A stretch of DNA of 64,000 bases, from positions 10,737,501 to 10,801,500 of the forward strand of contig CM060104.1 in the NCBI GenBank assembly GCA_030522415.1, read 5' to 3'. Below, in pieces: positions 11,493 to 22,892 of the stretch. Position numbers and translations under genes: made by a program. This stretch comes from Channallabes apus (lineage: Eukaryota; Chordata; Actinopteri; Siluriformes; Clariidae). Position 1 is the first letter of the stretch, and the number at the start of each line of letters is the position of its first letter. Below the pieces are notes generated by a model. The model searched no databases, was not told the origin of the DNA, and saw nothing but the letters and a program-made list of their open reading frames with translations.

Positions 11493-12445
11493 TTTTTTTT
11501 TTTTGGTTTGGTTAGATTAGTTCTGAACTCGCTTCCGTGAAACTATCGCTAAAACAATGTACTGAGCCCTCCTGAGGATATAAAGCTTTATTATTGTGTT
11601 TGAATAAATATTCAGATCTACCACAGCAGGTAATAAACTATGGTGTGTCATAACCGAAGCAAACACCACGATTATGCCTCGTTTCGTTTGACGGGAACGT
11701 GGTTCACTTGGCCGCGGTGTATTATAAACCTGTGGAATGTTTCACTGTTTATGCTCACATAAGAGGAACAAAAGCTCAATGAGGACTAAACCAATGATTT
11801 CGGTAACTCCACTGAGTGTAACATCTGCATAGTGACACTGAACATCTTCACTTTTCTGTTTACCTCTGAAAAAAAAGCTGTATTTTGTTTGTTTATATTT
11901 AGAGTTTTTATAACAGTAGAACAAGTACCCGCGCGCACACACATAGACACACACACATAGACACACACACAGACACACACACACTCCCCTGAGCCCTCGG
12001 GAAACATCCAATCACCGTCGGTATACAAATGAGTCAAGACGTAGCCTAACATGGTGTCGTGTCGGATTTCAGTGGTCACGGAGTGGGAAGACTTTGAAGA
12101 AGCTGCAGTGAAAGTGAACAGCTGAACAACTTAATTTTTCCGTTTACCTCTGAGGAAAAAAAGCTGTATTTTGTTTGTTTATATCTAGAATTTTTATAGT
12201 AGTAAGAGAGAGTTATAGTTTGGTCTGTCCTGTTGTTCGCACCCTTGTAGAGAATAAATAAATTAATAACACCTTCATATCCCCTCTCAAGAGTGTCATA
12301 GTCCATTGTTAGTTTTAATGATCTGGCTGAAACTAATTATCACTACATAAGTACCCTAACACCATTGATCATGAGTCTCAGCTGAACCTAATTCTATACT
12401 TGTAACAGAAAATGTAGATGCAGATTCCAAATGTGTATTTATATA

Positions 12446-12495
<50 letters not shown>

Positions 12496-12630
12496 GTGTG
12501 TGTGTGTGTGTGTGTGTGTGTAGGCTCTACACAGGGGCAAGAGAGGGCAGCGCACCCTTAAATGTCTGCACATGTTAATATATTCCTAAAATGTATATAT
12601 TACAAGTTGATGAACTGATCTGCGGTAGCA
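11493..12630. repeat. Repeat unit U, copy 1
   Basis: A unit of about 1.1 kb beginning GGTTTGGTTAGATTAGTTCT. It contains CA-rich stretches, an internal tandem duplication (about 11,840-11,925 and 12,115-12,205, both with GCTGTATTTTGTTTGTTTAT), a GATA array, and the end ACTGATCTGCGGTAGC. Other copies are at 20,010-21,150, 55,618-56,325 and 58,736-59,850, and inverted at 25,880-27,010. Open frames inside it (for example MDYDTLERGYEGV...) are shared because the copies are young. The internal duplicates are read in different frames, so I do not call a gene. Confidence 0.85.
12446..12521. repeat. (GATA)n(TG)n compound microsatellite
   Basis: About 12 GATA repeats followed by about 13 TG repeats. 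The matching site in S2 (56,187 onward) has only three GATA repeats. Confidence 0.95.
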
Positions 12631-13762
12631 ATGATGTCACAGTCCGACAGCTTTAGAATGATGTTTGATCAGGTCTACTGTATATTCTGAACATAGAACT
12701 GCAAAATGTCTGATACAGTACTTTGGGGGAAACAAAGACTTAAACTGTTAAGTAATAACATTATTAATAACAAATATGTAATAGTTTTGATATTTGAAAA
12801 TTTTTTATTTTAATGTAAAAGGACTATAGATAGAGACTTATAAGCAGCTGGTGTATCCGGGTTGTTTAATGAACTTTAAGCAAAAAGACAACATGTATTC
12901 ATCTGTTTTATATAAATTACTGTTTTAACTTTGACTAGTTTTGGAAGAATAAATTGAATTGTTAAAGTCATGTTTTGCGTGTTTTAATTTTGGGGGATTG
13001 TTTGGGTATTTAAAAATTGTTTAGTTGAACCAACAACTTCAATGGGCAAAAAATGGGACACAACTTTGTTTTAAATAGTCAAAGAGTTGGGCTGAAAATA
13101 ATAATAATAATTATTGATCATAGAAACAAATGAAACCAGTTAAACACTTGATTATATGTATTTGTGTTTGTGATTGTGACCCATAATAATTTTTTCTCAG
13201 TATAAATAAATGTTTTGGGTTTTAAGAACTCCAAAAGAGCAACGACAAACTTGGTATTCTCCATTGAGGTTTCTCACCTTCCACTCCTGAGTAGGACATG
13301 GTGTTAATTGCTCTGTGTGTGCGTGTGTGTTTTTGGCGGGGGGATGGGTGTGTGTGTGTTTTCGGCTGTTCAGCAGTTCTAAACACAAGCACAGTTTTTG
13401 TCCTTAACTAAAATACTTCAATACGTTAATAATGAATTTATTTTGTTGAATAAGGTAATAAGCGATATTTAAACCAAACCAGTAAGTTAAGTAAGTGTTC
13501 CATACATTAAAGTACTGTGTATAACCAAGTGCCCTAGCAAACACAGTTACAGTACAGTTTACAGTACAAACAGAGTGTGTGCGCTGGGGGGATTGGAAGG
13601 TGAGTGAGAATACTCATTTACAAGACAAAAGACGGTCAGAGGCAGCGCCGTTCTAGACCAGACAACACGGGGTGGGGGGAGGGGGGCATCATGTTCGAGC
13701 ACTGTTTTTACCTGGCCTTACTGTATAGTAACAGTATTGTATTTGCTTAATTGTGTTGAGGC
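12631..13762. other. Block S interior without a recognised gene
   Basis: Shared with S2 (56,326-57,426). It contains a CA/TG-rich stretch near 13,313-13,362 and a G-rich run at about 13,669-13,687 (GGGGTGGGGGGAGGGGGG) that could form a G-quadruplex. Open frames over the CA stretch look like repeat translation. Confidence 0.5.
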
Positions 13763-13816
13763 ACGCAAACCCCCAGACCACAATAAGGTGGCAATCCCTC
13801 AGGGGGAAACTAAAAA

Positions 13817-13851
<35 letters not shown>
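13763..13851. repeat. Block V start and (AT)n target of Tc1 copy C
   Basis: Begins GGCACGCAAACCCCC and passes AATAAGGTGGCAATCCCTCA into an AT dinucleotide run. The same segment is at 29,188 and 57,427, and inverted at about 24,900-25,130. The block resumes after Tc1 copy C at about 15,500. Confidence 0.8.
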
Positions 13852-13854
<3 letters not shown>

Positions 13855-15471
13855 TGGTGTGAAAAACTATTTGCCCCCCTCCTGATTTCTTATTCTTTTG
13901 CATGTTTGTCACACTTAAATGTTTCTGCTCATCAAAAACCGTTAACTATTAGTCAAAGATAACATATTTGAACACAAAATGCAGTTTTTAAATGAAGGTT
14001 TATGTTATTAAGGGAGAAAAAAACCTCCAAATCTACATGGCCCTGTGTGAAAAAGTGATTGCCCCCCTTGTTAAAAAATAACTTAACTGTTGTTTATCAC
14101 ACCTGAGTTCAATTTCTGTAGTCACCCCCAGGCCTGATTACTGCCACACCTGTTTAAATCAAGAAATCACTTAAATAGGAGCTACCTGACACAGAGAAGT
14201 AGACCAAAAGCACCTCAAAAGCTAGACATCATGCCAAGATCCAAAGAAATTCAGGAACAAATGAGAACAAAAGTAATTGAGATCTATCAGTCTGGTAAAG
14301 GTTATAAAGCCATTTCTAAAGCTTTGGGACTCCAGCGAACCACAGTGAGAGCCATTATCCACAAATGGCAAAAACATGGAACAGTGGTGAACCTTCCCAG
14401 GAGTGGCCGGCCGACCAAAATTACCCCAAGAGCGCAGAGACGACTCATCCGAGAGGTCACAAAAGACCCCAGGACAACATCTAAAGAACTGCAGGCCTCA
14501 CTTGCCTCAATTAAGGTCAGTGTTCACGACTCCACCATAAGAAAGAGACTGGGCAAAAACGGCCTGCATGGCAGATTTCCAAAGCGCAAACCACTTTTAA
14601 GCAAAAAGAACATTAAGGCTCGTCTCAATTTTGCTAAAAAAAACATCTCAATGATTGCCAAGACTTTTGGGAAAATACCTTGTGGACCGACGAGACAAAA
14701 GTTGTACTTTTTGGAAGGTGCGTGTCCCGTTACATCTGGCGTAAAAGTAACACAGCATTTCAGAAAAAGAACATCATACCAACAGTAAAATATGGTGGTG
14801 GTAGTGTGATGGTCTGGGGTTGTTTTGCTGCTTCAGGACCTGGAAGGCTTGCTGTGATAGATGGAACCATGAATTCTACTGTCTACCAAAAAATCCTGAA
14901 GGAGAATGTCCGGCTATCTGTTCATCAACTCAAGCTGAAGCGATCTTGGGTGCTGCAGCAGGACAATGACCCAAAACACACCAGCAAATCCACCTCTGAA
15001 TGGCTGAAGAAAAACAAAATGAAGACTTTGGAGTGGCCTAGTCAAAGTCCTGACCTGAATCCTATTGAGATGTTGTGGCATGACCTTAAAAAGGTGGTTC
15101 ATGCTAGAAAACCCTCAAATAAAGCTGAATTACAACAATTCTGCAAAGATGAGTGGGCCAAAATTCCTCCAGAGCGCTGTAAAAGACTCGTTGCAAGTTA
15201 TCGCAAACGCTTGATTGCAGTTATTGCTGCTAAGGGTGGCCCAACCAGTTATTAGGTTCAGGGGGGCAATTACTTTTTCACACAGGGCCATGTAGGTTTG
15301 GATTTTTTTTCTCCCTAAATAATAAAACCCCTCATTTAAAAACTGCATTTTGTGTTTACTTGTGTTATCTTTGACTAATAGTTAAATGTGTTTGATGAGC
15401 AGAAACATTTTGTGTGACAAACATGCAAAAGAATAAGAAATCAGGAGGGGGGCAAATAGTTTTTCACACCA

Positions 15472-15474
<3 letters not shown>
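13852..15474 (+). mobile_element. Tc1 element, copy C
   Basis: Same family, opposite orientation to A, B and D. It lies inside a TA-repeat run, with TA at 13850-13851 and 15475-15476. The left repeat runs from CAGTGGTGTGAAAAACTATT to the inner motif near 14,046-14,067. S2 has an uninterrupted TA run at the same place (57,489-57,512), so the site is empty there. Confidence 0.96.
14231..15255 (+). pseudogene. Tc1 transposase, copy C, frameshift in an A run
   Basis: The best-preserved of the four Tc1 genes. The ATG at 14231 opens a frame encoding both helix-turn-helix regions and the GRP linker (residues 59-61). It leaves frame in the run of eight A at about 14,636-14,643, where copies A and B have six A. 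The second frame, from about 14,680 to 15,255, carries WTDETK (D153), QQDNDPKH (D244) and NPIE (E279) and ends IAAKGGPTSY. This two-base expansion is the only lesion I can see that breaks the frame. Some substitutions, such as VVLF for VELF, differ from the other copies. Confidence 0.94.
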
Positions 15475-15505
<31 letters not shown>

Positions 15506-15858
15506 AAATATCCTTAATCCAGATTTTATCAATGACATAACATTTATCTAAGCTGGATGGTCAAATTCTCAAAAACGTTTAACCCAGTGGTTCTCAAAGT
15601 GTGGGGCGCGCCCCACTAGTGGGGAATACAGATATGACAGGTGGGGCGCAATGAACCGGAGGAAAAACAGGAAAGTACCTATTCTAATTCATGATTTTCT
15701 TTATTGATAATGAAGAGCGTACGCTCAAAACTAAACAATCACACACAAATAAATGGATCATTAATACAAGTAAATTTAAAATAACATCAGTTGTGGGCCG
15801 GGAGAAAAAGTGGAACCATAGTGGAACAATAATGGTTTAACTTCGGGCCAACTTGCTG

Positions 15859-16070
15859 CTCGAATCACAAACCTGCGCGACCCACTGGGCAGCGCTGCGC
15901 GACTCTAACAGAAATAAACCGCGCCGACCATCAAAATACATTTTACCCCGCTGGGATGCGCACGTACAAACCAGGCATGGCAAGGCGGAAACAATACTAA
16001 ACAGTCCTGACATTTTAAATAAATTGTTTTTAAATAAAACACAGTGGGTCGCGCAGGTTTGTGATTCGAG
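15859..16070. repeat. Inverted repeat inside the hAT
   Basis: CTCGAATCACAAACCTGCGC and the following nine bases at about 15,859-15,887 recur as the exact inverse complement at about 16,042-16,070. The two arms frame about 155 bp. CAGCGCTGCGCGA-like motifs recur outside the arms up to 16,150. This could be a small fold-back insertion. Confidence 0.7.
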
Positions 16071-16133
16071 CGGCGCTGCGCGATCCACCGGGCTGCGTAA
16101 ATAAACCAGATCATCACTGCACTATCCAGATAG

Positions 16134-16520
16134 TTGGCGCTGCGCTGTATTTGCGCAGATATTTGGTTCAATCGGGTGCCACGGTTTCGTCCCACTTTTG
16201 ATGTGTTTGGCTTCACATACACTTCGACACTGGAAGCAGACGGTGCAGCAGCAGTGAGTTTGCTTACATGTGACAAAACCAAGAACAAGGAGATTGTAAA
16301 GAAAAAAGGTGCCTCGTCTGTGGTGTGGAATTGGTTTGGATATAAGAAAAGTGATACGAATGAGATGAACGTGATTTGGATGGTACACAAGTGCACTGTT
16401 TTAACAAGTGGTGGAAACACGTCAAACCTTTTCCATCATCTGAAATACAAATCGAATATGGCCAAAGTAAAAAAAATGCGGCAAACCTCAGCAATTCACA
16501 GTTTAAATAAAATTACATAA
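16134..16520 (+). pseudogene. BED zinc-finger fragment of a nested hAT transposase
   Basis: The frame contains SSVVWNWFGYKKSD and then GGNTSNLFHHLKYK, the pattern of a BED zinc finger as found at the N-terminus of ZBED1-like/Ac-type hAT transposases. The Cys pair expected between these segments is damaged (VIWMVHKC). The next 150 bp end in a TATCACCCACCCCTA motif near 16,658-16,671, resembling the terminus of fish hAT elements that start TAGGGGTGGG. Only this N-terminal part remains; the catalytic domain is absent. Confidence 0.7.
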
Positions 16521-16671
16521 AAAAATTACATTATGTAAAACAGTTTCTTTGTGTTTGAATTTTTATTTATGTATTTTCAGATACAAATTGCTATATTGTG
16601 ATATATATCGTTTTTGAGGTAGAAAATTGCTTCTACCGTGATAGAAGATTTTGGTTATATCACCCACCCCT

Positions 16672-16992
16672 AATGAAGCCTATCTTGAGCTTGGATTCAT
16701 GGTGGGGATGGTGGGGGTAGGAGAGAGACGCGTGTGTGCTTTGTGTCTTAAACCGCTGGCAGCAGACCGCATGAGACACAACAAATTAGGAAGACACTTA
16801 GAGACAACACCCTCCAGTCACGTTAATAAACCACTGGACGTCTTTGAAAGAAAGCTGGTAGAATACAGACAGCAGGATAATCGCATGGTAAAATCTGAAT
16901 CAGTGGACAGCAAAGCTCAAATGGCTTCATTCAAAGTTGCATACAGAATTGGCCAGTGCAAAAAAAACTACAAACGATTGCTGAGCAGCTAA
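16672..16992 (+). pseudogene. hAT transposase N-terminal fragment (FAM200/ZBED-like)
   Basis: The frame encodes NEAYLELGFM, then CALCLKPLAADRM, NKLGRHLETT, NKPLDVFERK, and ends with VAYRIGQCKK before a stop. This is the N-terminal zinc-binding region (Cys-x2-Cys, His) and the start of the transposase body of Charlie-like hATs, from which the host genes FAM200 and SCAND3 also derive. The catalytic domain has been lost by internal deletion. The first residues of the open frame come from the upstream nested fragment. Pieces of the same coding segment recur in blocks X and Z (for example 28,260-28,363). Confidence 0.75.
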
Positions 16993-17224
16993 TAAACATG
17001 GGGTCAATTATGCAAAGATAAGTGACAACGTAAGCCTTGTAACAATTGCACGTGTATTTTATCTTTTTTTAACTTGGTGGTGTTTGATCGTATTGGTTTA
17101 GGAATTGATATTTCAATAAACAGTAAATTCGGCCGATTATTTTGTTGACAAGTGGGGCTTGAAAATTCGCTCACCCCCTTAAGTGGGGAATGACAGAAAA
17201 AGTTTGAGAACCACTGGTTTAACC

Positions 17225-17788
17225 TAAAGTAAGACTTAACACACTATAACTAAAATATTTACAAAACTGAAAGGTTGTCTTATGAATAATAAAAAATACA
17301 AACTAAATTAAAACAGATGGGCTGTTGAACAGATCATAATATGTTTTATGTTTTCTGATTATAAATGATATATGGGTTGATTTTAGAAAGGCTAAATCAA
17401 ATAGCTAGTTTTGGTAATGTCAGTCCAGTAACTATACTATGTAAAAGTAATTATAATATGAATTAATTAAGGGCATCACCTAACCTAATGTTAATAATTT
17501 ACACAATGATAACATTAGTATTCATGTTTTTGTATTTTTGTATTAACATTTTAAATGTTCAAATGAACGTTTCAGAGTATATAATTTGTCGTGTCATCTG
17601 TGATTGAGACCCATGAGTTAAATTGAAATATTTTTTATAGGTAGTAAGCCAGGTTTTAGTAACCTGCTTTAGTAATGGGCTCTAAAAGACAATGGAACAT
17701 TACAGAACGTGCGAGTTGACGCCCATGCACAGATTAAAATGTTCATTTGAATTAAAATGACACACGCATGTCTGTGTGTGTGTATATA
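17225..17788. other. Block S interior, no gene
   Basis: AT-rich, shared with 57,592-58,140 in S2. It begins with block V sequence (CCTAAAG...CACACTATAACTA). No coding pattern. Confidence 0.6.
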
Positions 17789-19410
17789 CAGTGGTGTGAA
17801 AAACTATTTGCCCCCCCTCCTGATTTCTTATTCTTTTGCATGTTTGTCACACAAAATGTTTCTGATCATCAAACACATTTAACTATTAGTCAAAGATAAC
17901 ACAAGTAAACACAAAATGCAGTTTTTAAATGAGGGGTTTTATTATTTAGGGAGAAAAAAAATCCAAACCTACATGGCCCTGTGTGAAAAAGTAATTGCCC
18001 CCTGAACCTAATAACTGGTTGGGCCACCCTTAGCAGCAATAACTGCAATCAAGCGTTTGCGATAAATTGCAACGAGTCTTTTACAGCGCTCTGGAGGAAT
18101 TTTGGCCCACTCATCTTTGCAGAATTGTTGTAATTCAGCTTTATTTGAGGGTTTTCTAGCATGAACCGCCTTTTTAAGGTAATTCCACAACATCTCAATA
18201 GGATTCAGGTCAGGACTTTGACTAGGCCACTCCAAAGTCTTCATTTTGTTTTTCTTCAGCCATTCAGAGGTGGATTTGCTGGTGTGTTTTGGGTCATTGT
18301 CCTGCTGCAGCACCCAAGATCGCTTCAGCTTGAGTTGACAAACAGATGGCCGGACATTCTCCTTCAGGATTTTTTGGTAGACAGTAGAATTCATGGTTCC
18401 ATCTATCACAGCAAGCCTTCCAGGTCCTGAAGCAGCAAAACAACCCCAGACCATCACACTACCACCACCATATTTTACTGTTGGTATGATGTTCTTTTTC
18501 TGAAATGCTGTATTACTTTTACGCCAGATGTAACGGGACACGCACCTTCCAAAAAGTTCAACTTTTGTCTCGTCGGTCCACAAGGTATTTTCCCAAAAGT
18601 CTTGGCAATCATTGAGATGTTTTTTTAGCAAAATTGAGACGAGCCTTAATGTTCTTTTTGCTTAAAAGTGGTTTGCGCCTTGGAAATCTGCCATGCAGGC
18701 CGTTATTGCCCAGTCTCTTTCTTATGGTGGAGTCGTGAACACTGACCTTAATTGAGGCAAGTGAGGCCTGCAGTACTTTAGATGTTGTCCTGGGGTCTTT
18801 TGTGGCCTCTCGGATGAGTTGTCTCTGCGCTGTTGGGGTAATTTCAGTCGGCCGGCCACTCCTGGGAAGGTTCACCACTGTTCCATGTTTTTGCCATTTG
18901 TGGATAATGGCTCTCACTGTGGTTCGCTGGAGTCCCAAAGCTTTAGAAATGGCTTTATAACCTTTACCAGACTGTTAGATCGCAATTACTTTTGTTCTCA
19001 TTTGTTCCTGAATTTCTTTGGATCTTGGCATGATGTCTAGCTTTTGAGGTGCTTTTGGTCTACTTCTCTGTGTCAGGTAGATCCTATTTAAGTGATTTCT
19101 TGATTGAAACAGGTGTGGCAGTAATCAGGCTTGGGGGTGACTACAGAAATTGAACTCAGGTGTGATAAACCACAGTTAAGTTATTTTTTAACAAGGGGGG
19201 CAATCACTTTTTCACAAAGGGCCATGTAGATTTGGAGTTTTTTTTCTCCCTTAATAACGTAAACCTTCATTTAAAAACTGCATTTTGTGTTCAATTATGT
19301 TATCTTTGACTAATAGTTAACGGTTTTTGATGAGCAGAAACATTTAAGTGTGACGAACATGCAAAAGAATAAGAAATCAGGAAGGGGGCAAATAGTTTTT
19401 CACACCACTG
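17789..19410 (-). mobile_element. Tc1 element, copy D
   Basis: Same family, flanked by TA at 17787-17788 and 19411-19412, again in a TA-rich run. The S2 counterpart (58,150-58,207) has only an AT dinucleotide run, although that copy also has a neighbouring small deletion. Confidence 0.95.
18008..19031 (-). pseudogene. Tc1 transposase, copy D, nonsense and frameshift
   Basis: A Tc1 transposase of the same 340-residue type. Early in the gene, near 18,975, the codon for Y19 has become TAA (E17 is also A). A frameshift lies in the run of seven A near 18,620, where intact copies have six. The catalytic half (18008-18631) keeps WTDETK, QQDNDPKH and NPIE. A downstream ATG near 18,938 could start a frame lacking most of the first helix-turn-helix, but the frameshift still separates it from the catalytic half. 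Confidence 0.93.
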
Positions 19411-19432
19411 TATATATATATATATATATATA

Positions 19433-19705
19433 TACCCTAAAAAATGCTGGGTTAAAAACAATCTGGGTTGTTTTTAACCCAGCTGCTGGGTAAATATAGG
19501 ACTAACTAAATGCTGGGTTAATTTAACCCAGCAAGATGGGTTAAATATTCAATCCAAATGCTAGGTCATATTTAACTATAATGCTGGGTTAATTCTACCA
19601 CATAAATGGTTCAAATGTTCTACCCATATGTTTGGGGTTTGTTGGTTCATTTTAACTGGAATGTTGGGTTAATTCTACCTCACAAATAGGTTATTATTAT
19701 TTTCA
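19433..19705. repeat. Repeat with multiple GCTGGGTTAA motifs
   Basis: The motif GCTGGGTTAA or its inverse TTAACCCAGC occurs at least six times. A hairpin-capable start, GGGTTAAAAACAA...TTGTTTTTAACCC, lies at 19,448-19,481. Sequences of this kind are common short non-autonomous repeats in fish. S2 holds the same segment (58,208-58,440) but lacks the first hairpin. Confidence 0.6.
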
Positions 19706-20009
19706 TGTTTTACAGTGAATCTGTAAAAAAAACACCCATGTCTATTAAACAGTTAAATTATTTTGATATACTTGCCTATTACAAAAAAACATACATATAT
19801 GCAATAAACACCATCCTATTACATGTTCTTAGAAAAAAATATTTATTTTTCAAAAGCACAAGAACAGATAATCAACAGCGACATCATTACTATACTATCA
19901 TTGATAAGGGCGGGATGGAGTAATTGCACAAATAGACTGAGGCAGCTTCTACAGAGCAGGATCTCTCTGTGACTTCAGATATCTTTTCTGAAGAACAAAA
20001 CTATCCAGC
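19706..20009. other. Block S interior, no gene
   Basis: AT-rich, shared with 58,441-58,735. Nothing recognised. Confidence 0.6.
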
Positions 20010-20985
20010 TATTTTTTTTTTGGTTTGGTTAGATTAGTTCTGAACTCGCTTCCGTGAAACTATCGCTAAAACAATGTACTGAGCCCTCCTGAGGATATAA
20101 AGCTTTATTATTGTGTTTGAATAAATATTCAGATCTACCACAGCAGGTAATAAACTATGGTGTGTCATAAGCGAAGCAAACACCACGATTATGCCTCGTT
20201 TCGTTCGACGGGAACGTGGTTCACTTGGCCGCGGTGTATTATAAACCTGTGGAATGTTTCACTGTTTATGCTCACATAAGAGGAACAAAAGCTCAATGAG
20301 GACTAAACCAATGATTTCGGTAACTCCACTGAGTGTAACATCTGCATAGTGACACTGAACATCTTCACTTTTCCGTTTACCTCTGAAAAAAAAAGCTGTA
20401 TTTTGTTTGTTTATATTTAGAGTTTTTATAACAGTAGAACAAGTACCCGCGCGCACGCACACACATAGACACACACACACAGACACACACACATAGACAC
20501 ACACACACACACAGACACACACACTCCCCTGAGCCCTCGGGAAACATCCAATCACCGTCGGTATACAAATGAGTCAAGACGTAGCCTAACGTGGTGTCGT
20601 GTCGGATTTCAGTGGTCACGGAGTGGGAAGACTTTGAAGAAGCTGCAGTGACAGTGAACAGCTGAACAACTTCACTTTTCCGTTTACCTCTGAGGAAAAA
20701 AAGCTGTATTTTGTTTGTTTATATCTAGAATTTTTATAGTAGTAAGAGAGAGTTATAGTTTGGTCTGTACTGTTGTTCGCACCCTTGTAGAGAATAAATA
20801 AATGAATAACACCTTCATATCCCCTCTCAAGAGTGTCATAGTCCATTGTTAGTTTTAATGATCTGGCTGAAACTAATTATCACTACATAAGTACCCTAAC
20901 ACCATTGATCATGAGTTTCAGCTGAACCTAATTCTATACTTGTAACAGAAAATGTAGATGCAGATTCCAAATGTGTATTTATATA

Positions 20986-21035
<50 letters not shown>

Positions 21036-21150
21036 GTGTGTGTGTGTGTGTGTGTAGGCTCTACGCAGGGGCAAGAGAGGGCAGCGCACCCTTAAATGTC
21101 TGCACATGTTAATATATTCCTAAAATGTATATATTACAAGTTGATAAACT
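20010..21150. repeat. Repeat unit U, copy 2
   Basis: Direct copy of 11,493-12,630, ending GATCTGCGGTAGC. It has a (GATA)n array of about 12 repeats at 20,987-21,034. Downstream it continues into GGAAAAATCCGC, which with AGC before and T after forms a small hairpin (AGCGGA AAAA TCCGCT). Confidence 0.85.
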
Positions 21151-21214
21151 GATCTGCGGTAGCGGAAAAATCCGCTGAAATAGGACAGGCACACTAACCC
21201 GCTCACACACACAT

Positions 21215-21245
<31 letters not shown>

Positions 21246-21571
21246 GACACACCTCCCTTGAGCCCTGCGTCTGTCGGATTTCAGCGGTCACGGAAAGACT
21301 TTGAAGCAGTTTATATATGAATCTAAGCTTGAACTTATCAGCATTGTAAATATATAATACTTTTCAAATAAAATCGCTATTACTTTGACCCTGAAGTTTA
21401 GTTTAGCACACACAAAAAAACAGAAAAGTCATTTCTGGTAAATCAACGGAATGTGTAGTTTATTTACAGTAATTCATTAAAAAATTAATATACATTGTAC
21501 AGTAAACGGTAAACACGGGAAAGATTACAAAATGAAAAAACAAACAGTGTCTACTTTATAAACAGCTTAGT
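21151..21571. other. Block S interior with CA/CG-rich stretch
   Basis: (CA)n and (CG)n dinucleotides at about 21,203-21,246, then AT-rich sequence. Shared with 59,851-60,251, and inverted at 25,551-25,880. No gene recognised. Confidence 0.5.
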
Positions 21572-21865
21572 ATGTGCGTCGAGATGCTGAAATCCCTTGC
21601 ATGTTTTTGCTTCCAAGTGGAGAGATATTTGACCGATAGCCTAGAACAAAAGATCTATAGGTGTGATCACAACCCCCTCCGACCGACCGTGCCATCAATC
21701 ACTGACCACCTCAGAAGTTCCCTCCAATGTATGGCTGCAATACTTGTTTTGCAAGTATTTTTAACACCATTCAAAGGCTTCAAAGGGGCAGTTATCGGCT
21801 ATGACACGTTGAAGGAGAACTTAATAGTTCTCAAAAATAGTGTAAATGTCTGCAACAATCACTAA
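21572..21865 (+). other. Conserved open frame of block S, function unknown
   Basis: A 97-codon frame (MCVEMLKSLACFCFQVERYL...), repeated with one visible substitution (FKG/FKW) at 60252-60545 and in a shorter inverted form at 25306-25530. The copies are young, so conservation says little about selection. There is a hydrophobic stretch (MAAILVLQVFL), but no domain I recognise and no promoter or splice evidence. It is probably chance coding in a duplicated repeat. Confidence 0.25.
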
Positions 21866-21918
21866 CCATTAAAATGTTTTTTTTTTGTAATTAAACACGA
21901 AAATATTAATTATATTTC

Positions 21919-21925
<7 letters not shown>

Positions 21926-21966
<41 letters not shown>
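21926..21966. repeat. (CA)n microsatellite near the end of S1
   Basis: About 20 CA repeats. The S2 counterpart at 60,610-60,622 is much shorter. Confidence 0.95.
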
Positions 21967-21967
<1 letters not shown>

Positions 21968-21998
21968 GGGCGTAGGTTTGCTACCTATGACTCCAACT

Positions 21999-22397
21999 AA
22001 TACCCCATCCCCCAATCCCCTTTTTTCCCCAATATCTTATTTTGTATTCAACAAAATAAAGAAAATCATTAAAGTTTGGAACCACTTAAGGAGTAAATAG
22101 TGAGTAAAGTTTTTTTGGGGGTGAACAATGGCTTTGACCCTAACTCTTCCCCTCTGACTGCACTAGGACCGGACAGCATTGCCACCTGATGAAATAGCGT
22201 GACAAAAAAGTGAAATGTCAGTTCAAAACTTTTGCCAAAAACACTAATGAATCACTTACATCCTCAGCCTATCACTCCTCATAATGCTAAATATTAGTAT
22301 AATCAACATGTATAATACACGCACACATATTATATGTTATATACTGTATAATCAACATTCAGATTGACCTCCTGTGAACTCGCCTCTTCACCTGAAC
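21999..22397. other. Interval between S1 and the TA-flanked composite
   Basis: Nothing recognised. C-rich patch near 22,006-22,030. Confidence 0.5.
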
Positions 22398-22677
22398 TAC
22401 AGTGGTTACAAAATTGGAATGGCGATCTCGCCGCGTATACCGCCGTTTAAAGGCAACAACGGCCAAAATAAATCAGTTGCATTTCAAAGTCATTCGTAAA
22501 ATGGCCGCCAGGTGGCGCAAAGTGACATTTTCATTCATTGCAGTAAATACAACAGTGATGGTAATTTCCACAACAAACATGAAAAATCTGAACCAGAGCT
22601 ATTAATGTGTACTGTACAATAATGAGTAAAAAAAATTATAGTAGATTTATTAACTGAAATAAATGACCATATTTTTC

Positions 22678-22892
22678 AAGAGAATTTTCAAGCCCCACTC
22701 ATCAAACAAAATTATAACGAAATCGACCAAGTTTACTATTTATTTAAATATAAATTTCTAAACCAATAAGATCAAATAACACCAAGTTATTATTATAACA
22801 GGCTTACTTCGTCACTTATGAAAGAAGTACACTTGCTTTCAAAGAAGTCGAGTGGCTTATTAAGGTCTCTGGTGTGCATTGTCTCTAAGTGG
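22678..22892 (-). pseudogene. hAT-derived 3' fragment next to a tRNA-like sequence
   Basis: On the minus strand this reads through the codons for HLET...NKPLDFFESK and continues into hAT 3' sequence (ACTTGGTGTTATTTGATC, then GGGGCTTGAAAATTCTC). The latter matches the tail of the hAT at 15585-17216 almost to its terminus. It is truncated at both ends. This is the copy that keeps the longest stretch of the hAT tail. Confidence 0.65.

Larger units (their letters stand above)
15585..17216 (+). mobile_element. hAT element with 8-bp target duplication, nested and internally deleted
   Basis: The ends are CAGTGGTTCTCAAAGTG and its inverted partner TTTGAGAACCACTG, typical of Charlie-like hAT elements. 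The 8-bp duplication GTTTAACC lies at 15577-15584 and 17217-17224. Uninterrupted copies of the target are present near 57,584 in S2, near 29,333 and (inverted) near 24,955. Inside are a fragment of its own transposase (16,672-16,992) and a piece of a different hAT (about 16,122-16,671). The element cannot encode a full transposase. Confidence 0.93.
7911..21998. repeat. Segmental duplication S, copy 1
   Basis: From AGATGTCGCCCTTAAAACC onward the sequence is nearly identical and colinear with 53,677-60,657. S1 is about twice as long. The extra length is accounted for by Tc1 copies B, C and D, one hAT at 15585-17216, and about 390 bp that are missing from S2 after 55,688. Similarity ends at GACTCCAACTAATA near 21,997. 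Confidence 0.95.

Noticed and set aside
11742..12306. Overlapping frames of 76-97 codons in unit U (MDYDTLERGYEGV..., MTTEIRHDT...) repeated in every U copy
   Set aside because: They include translated CA repeats, the internal duplicates are read in different frames, and conservation is explained by recent copying.
19433..19705. Telomere-like GGGTTA repeats
   Set aside because: The motif is GCTGGGTTAA in both orientations with irregular spacing, not a tandem telomeric array.
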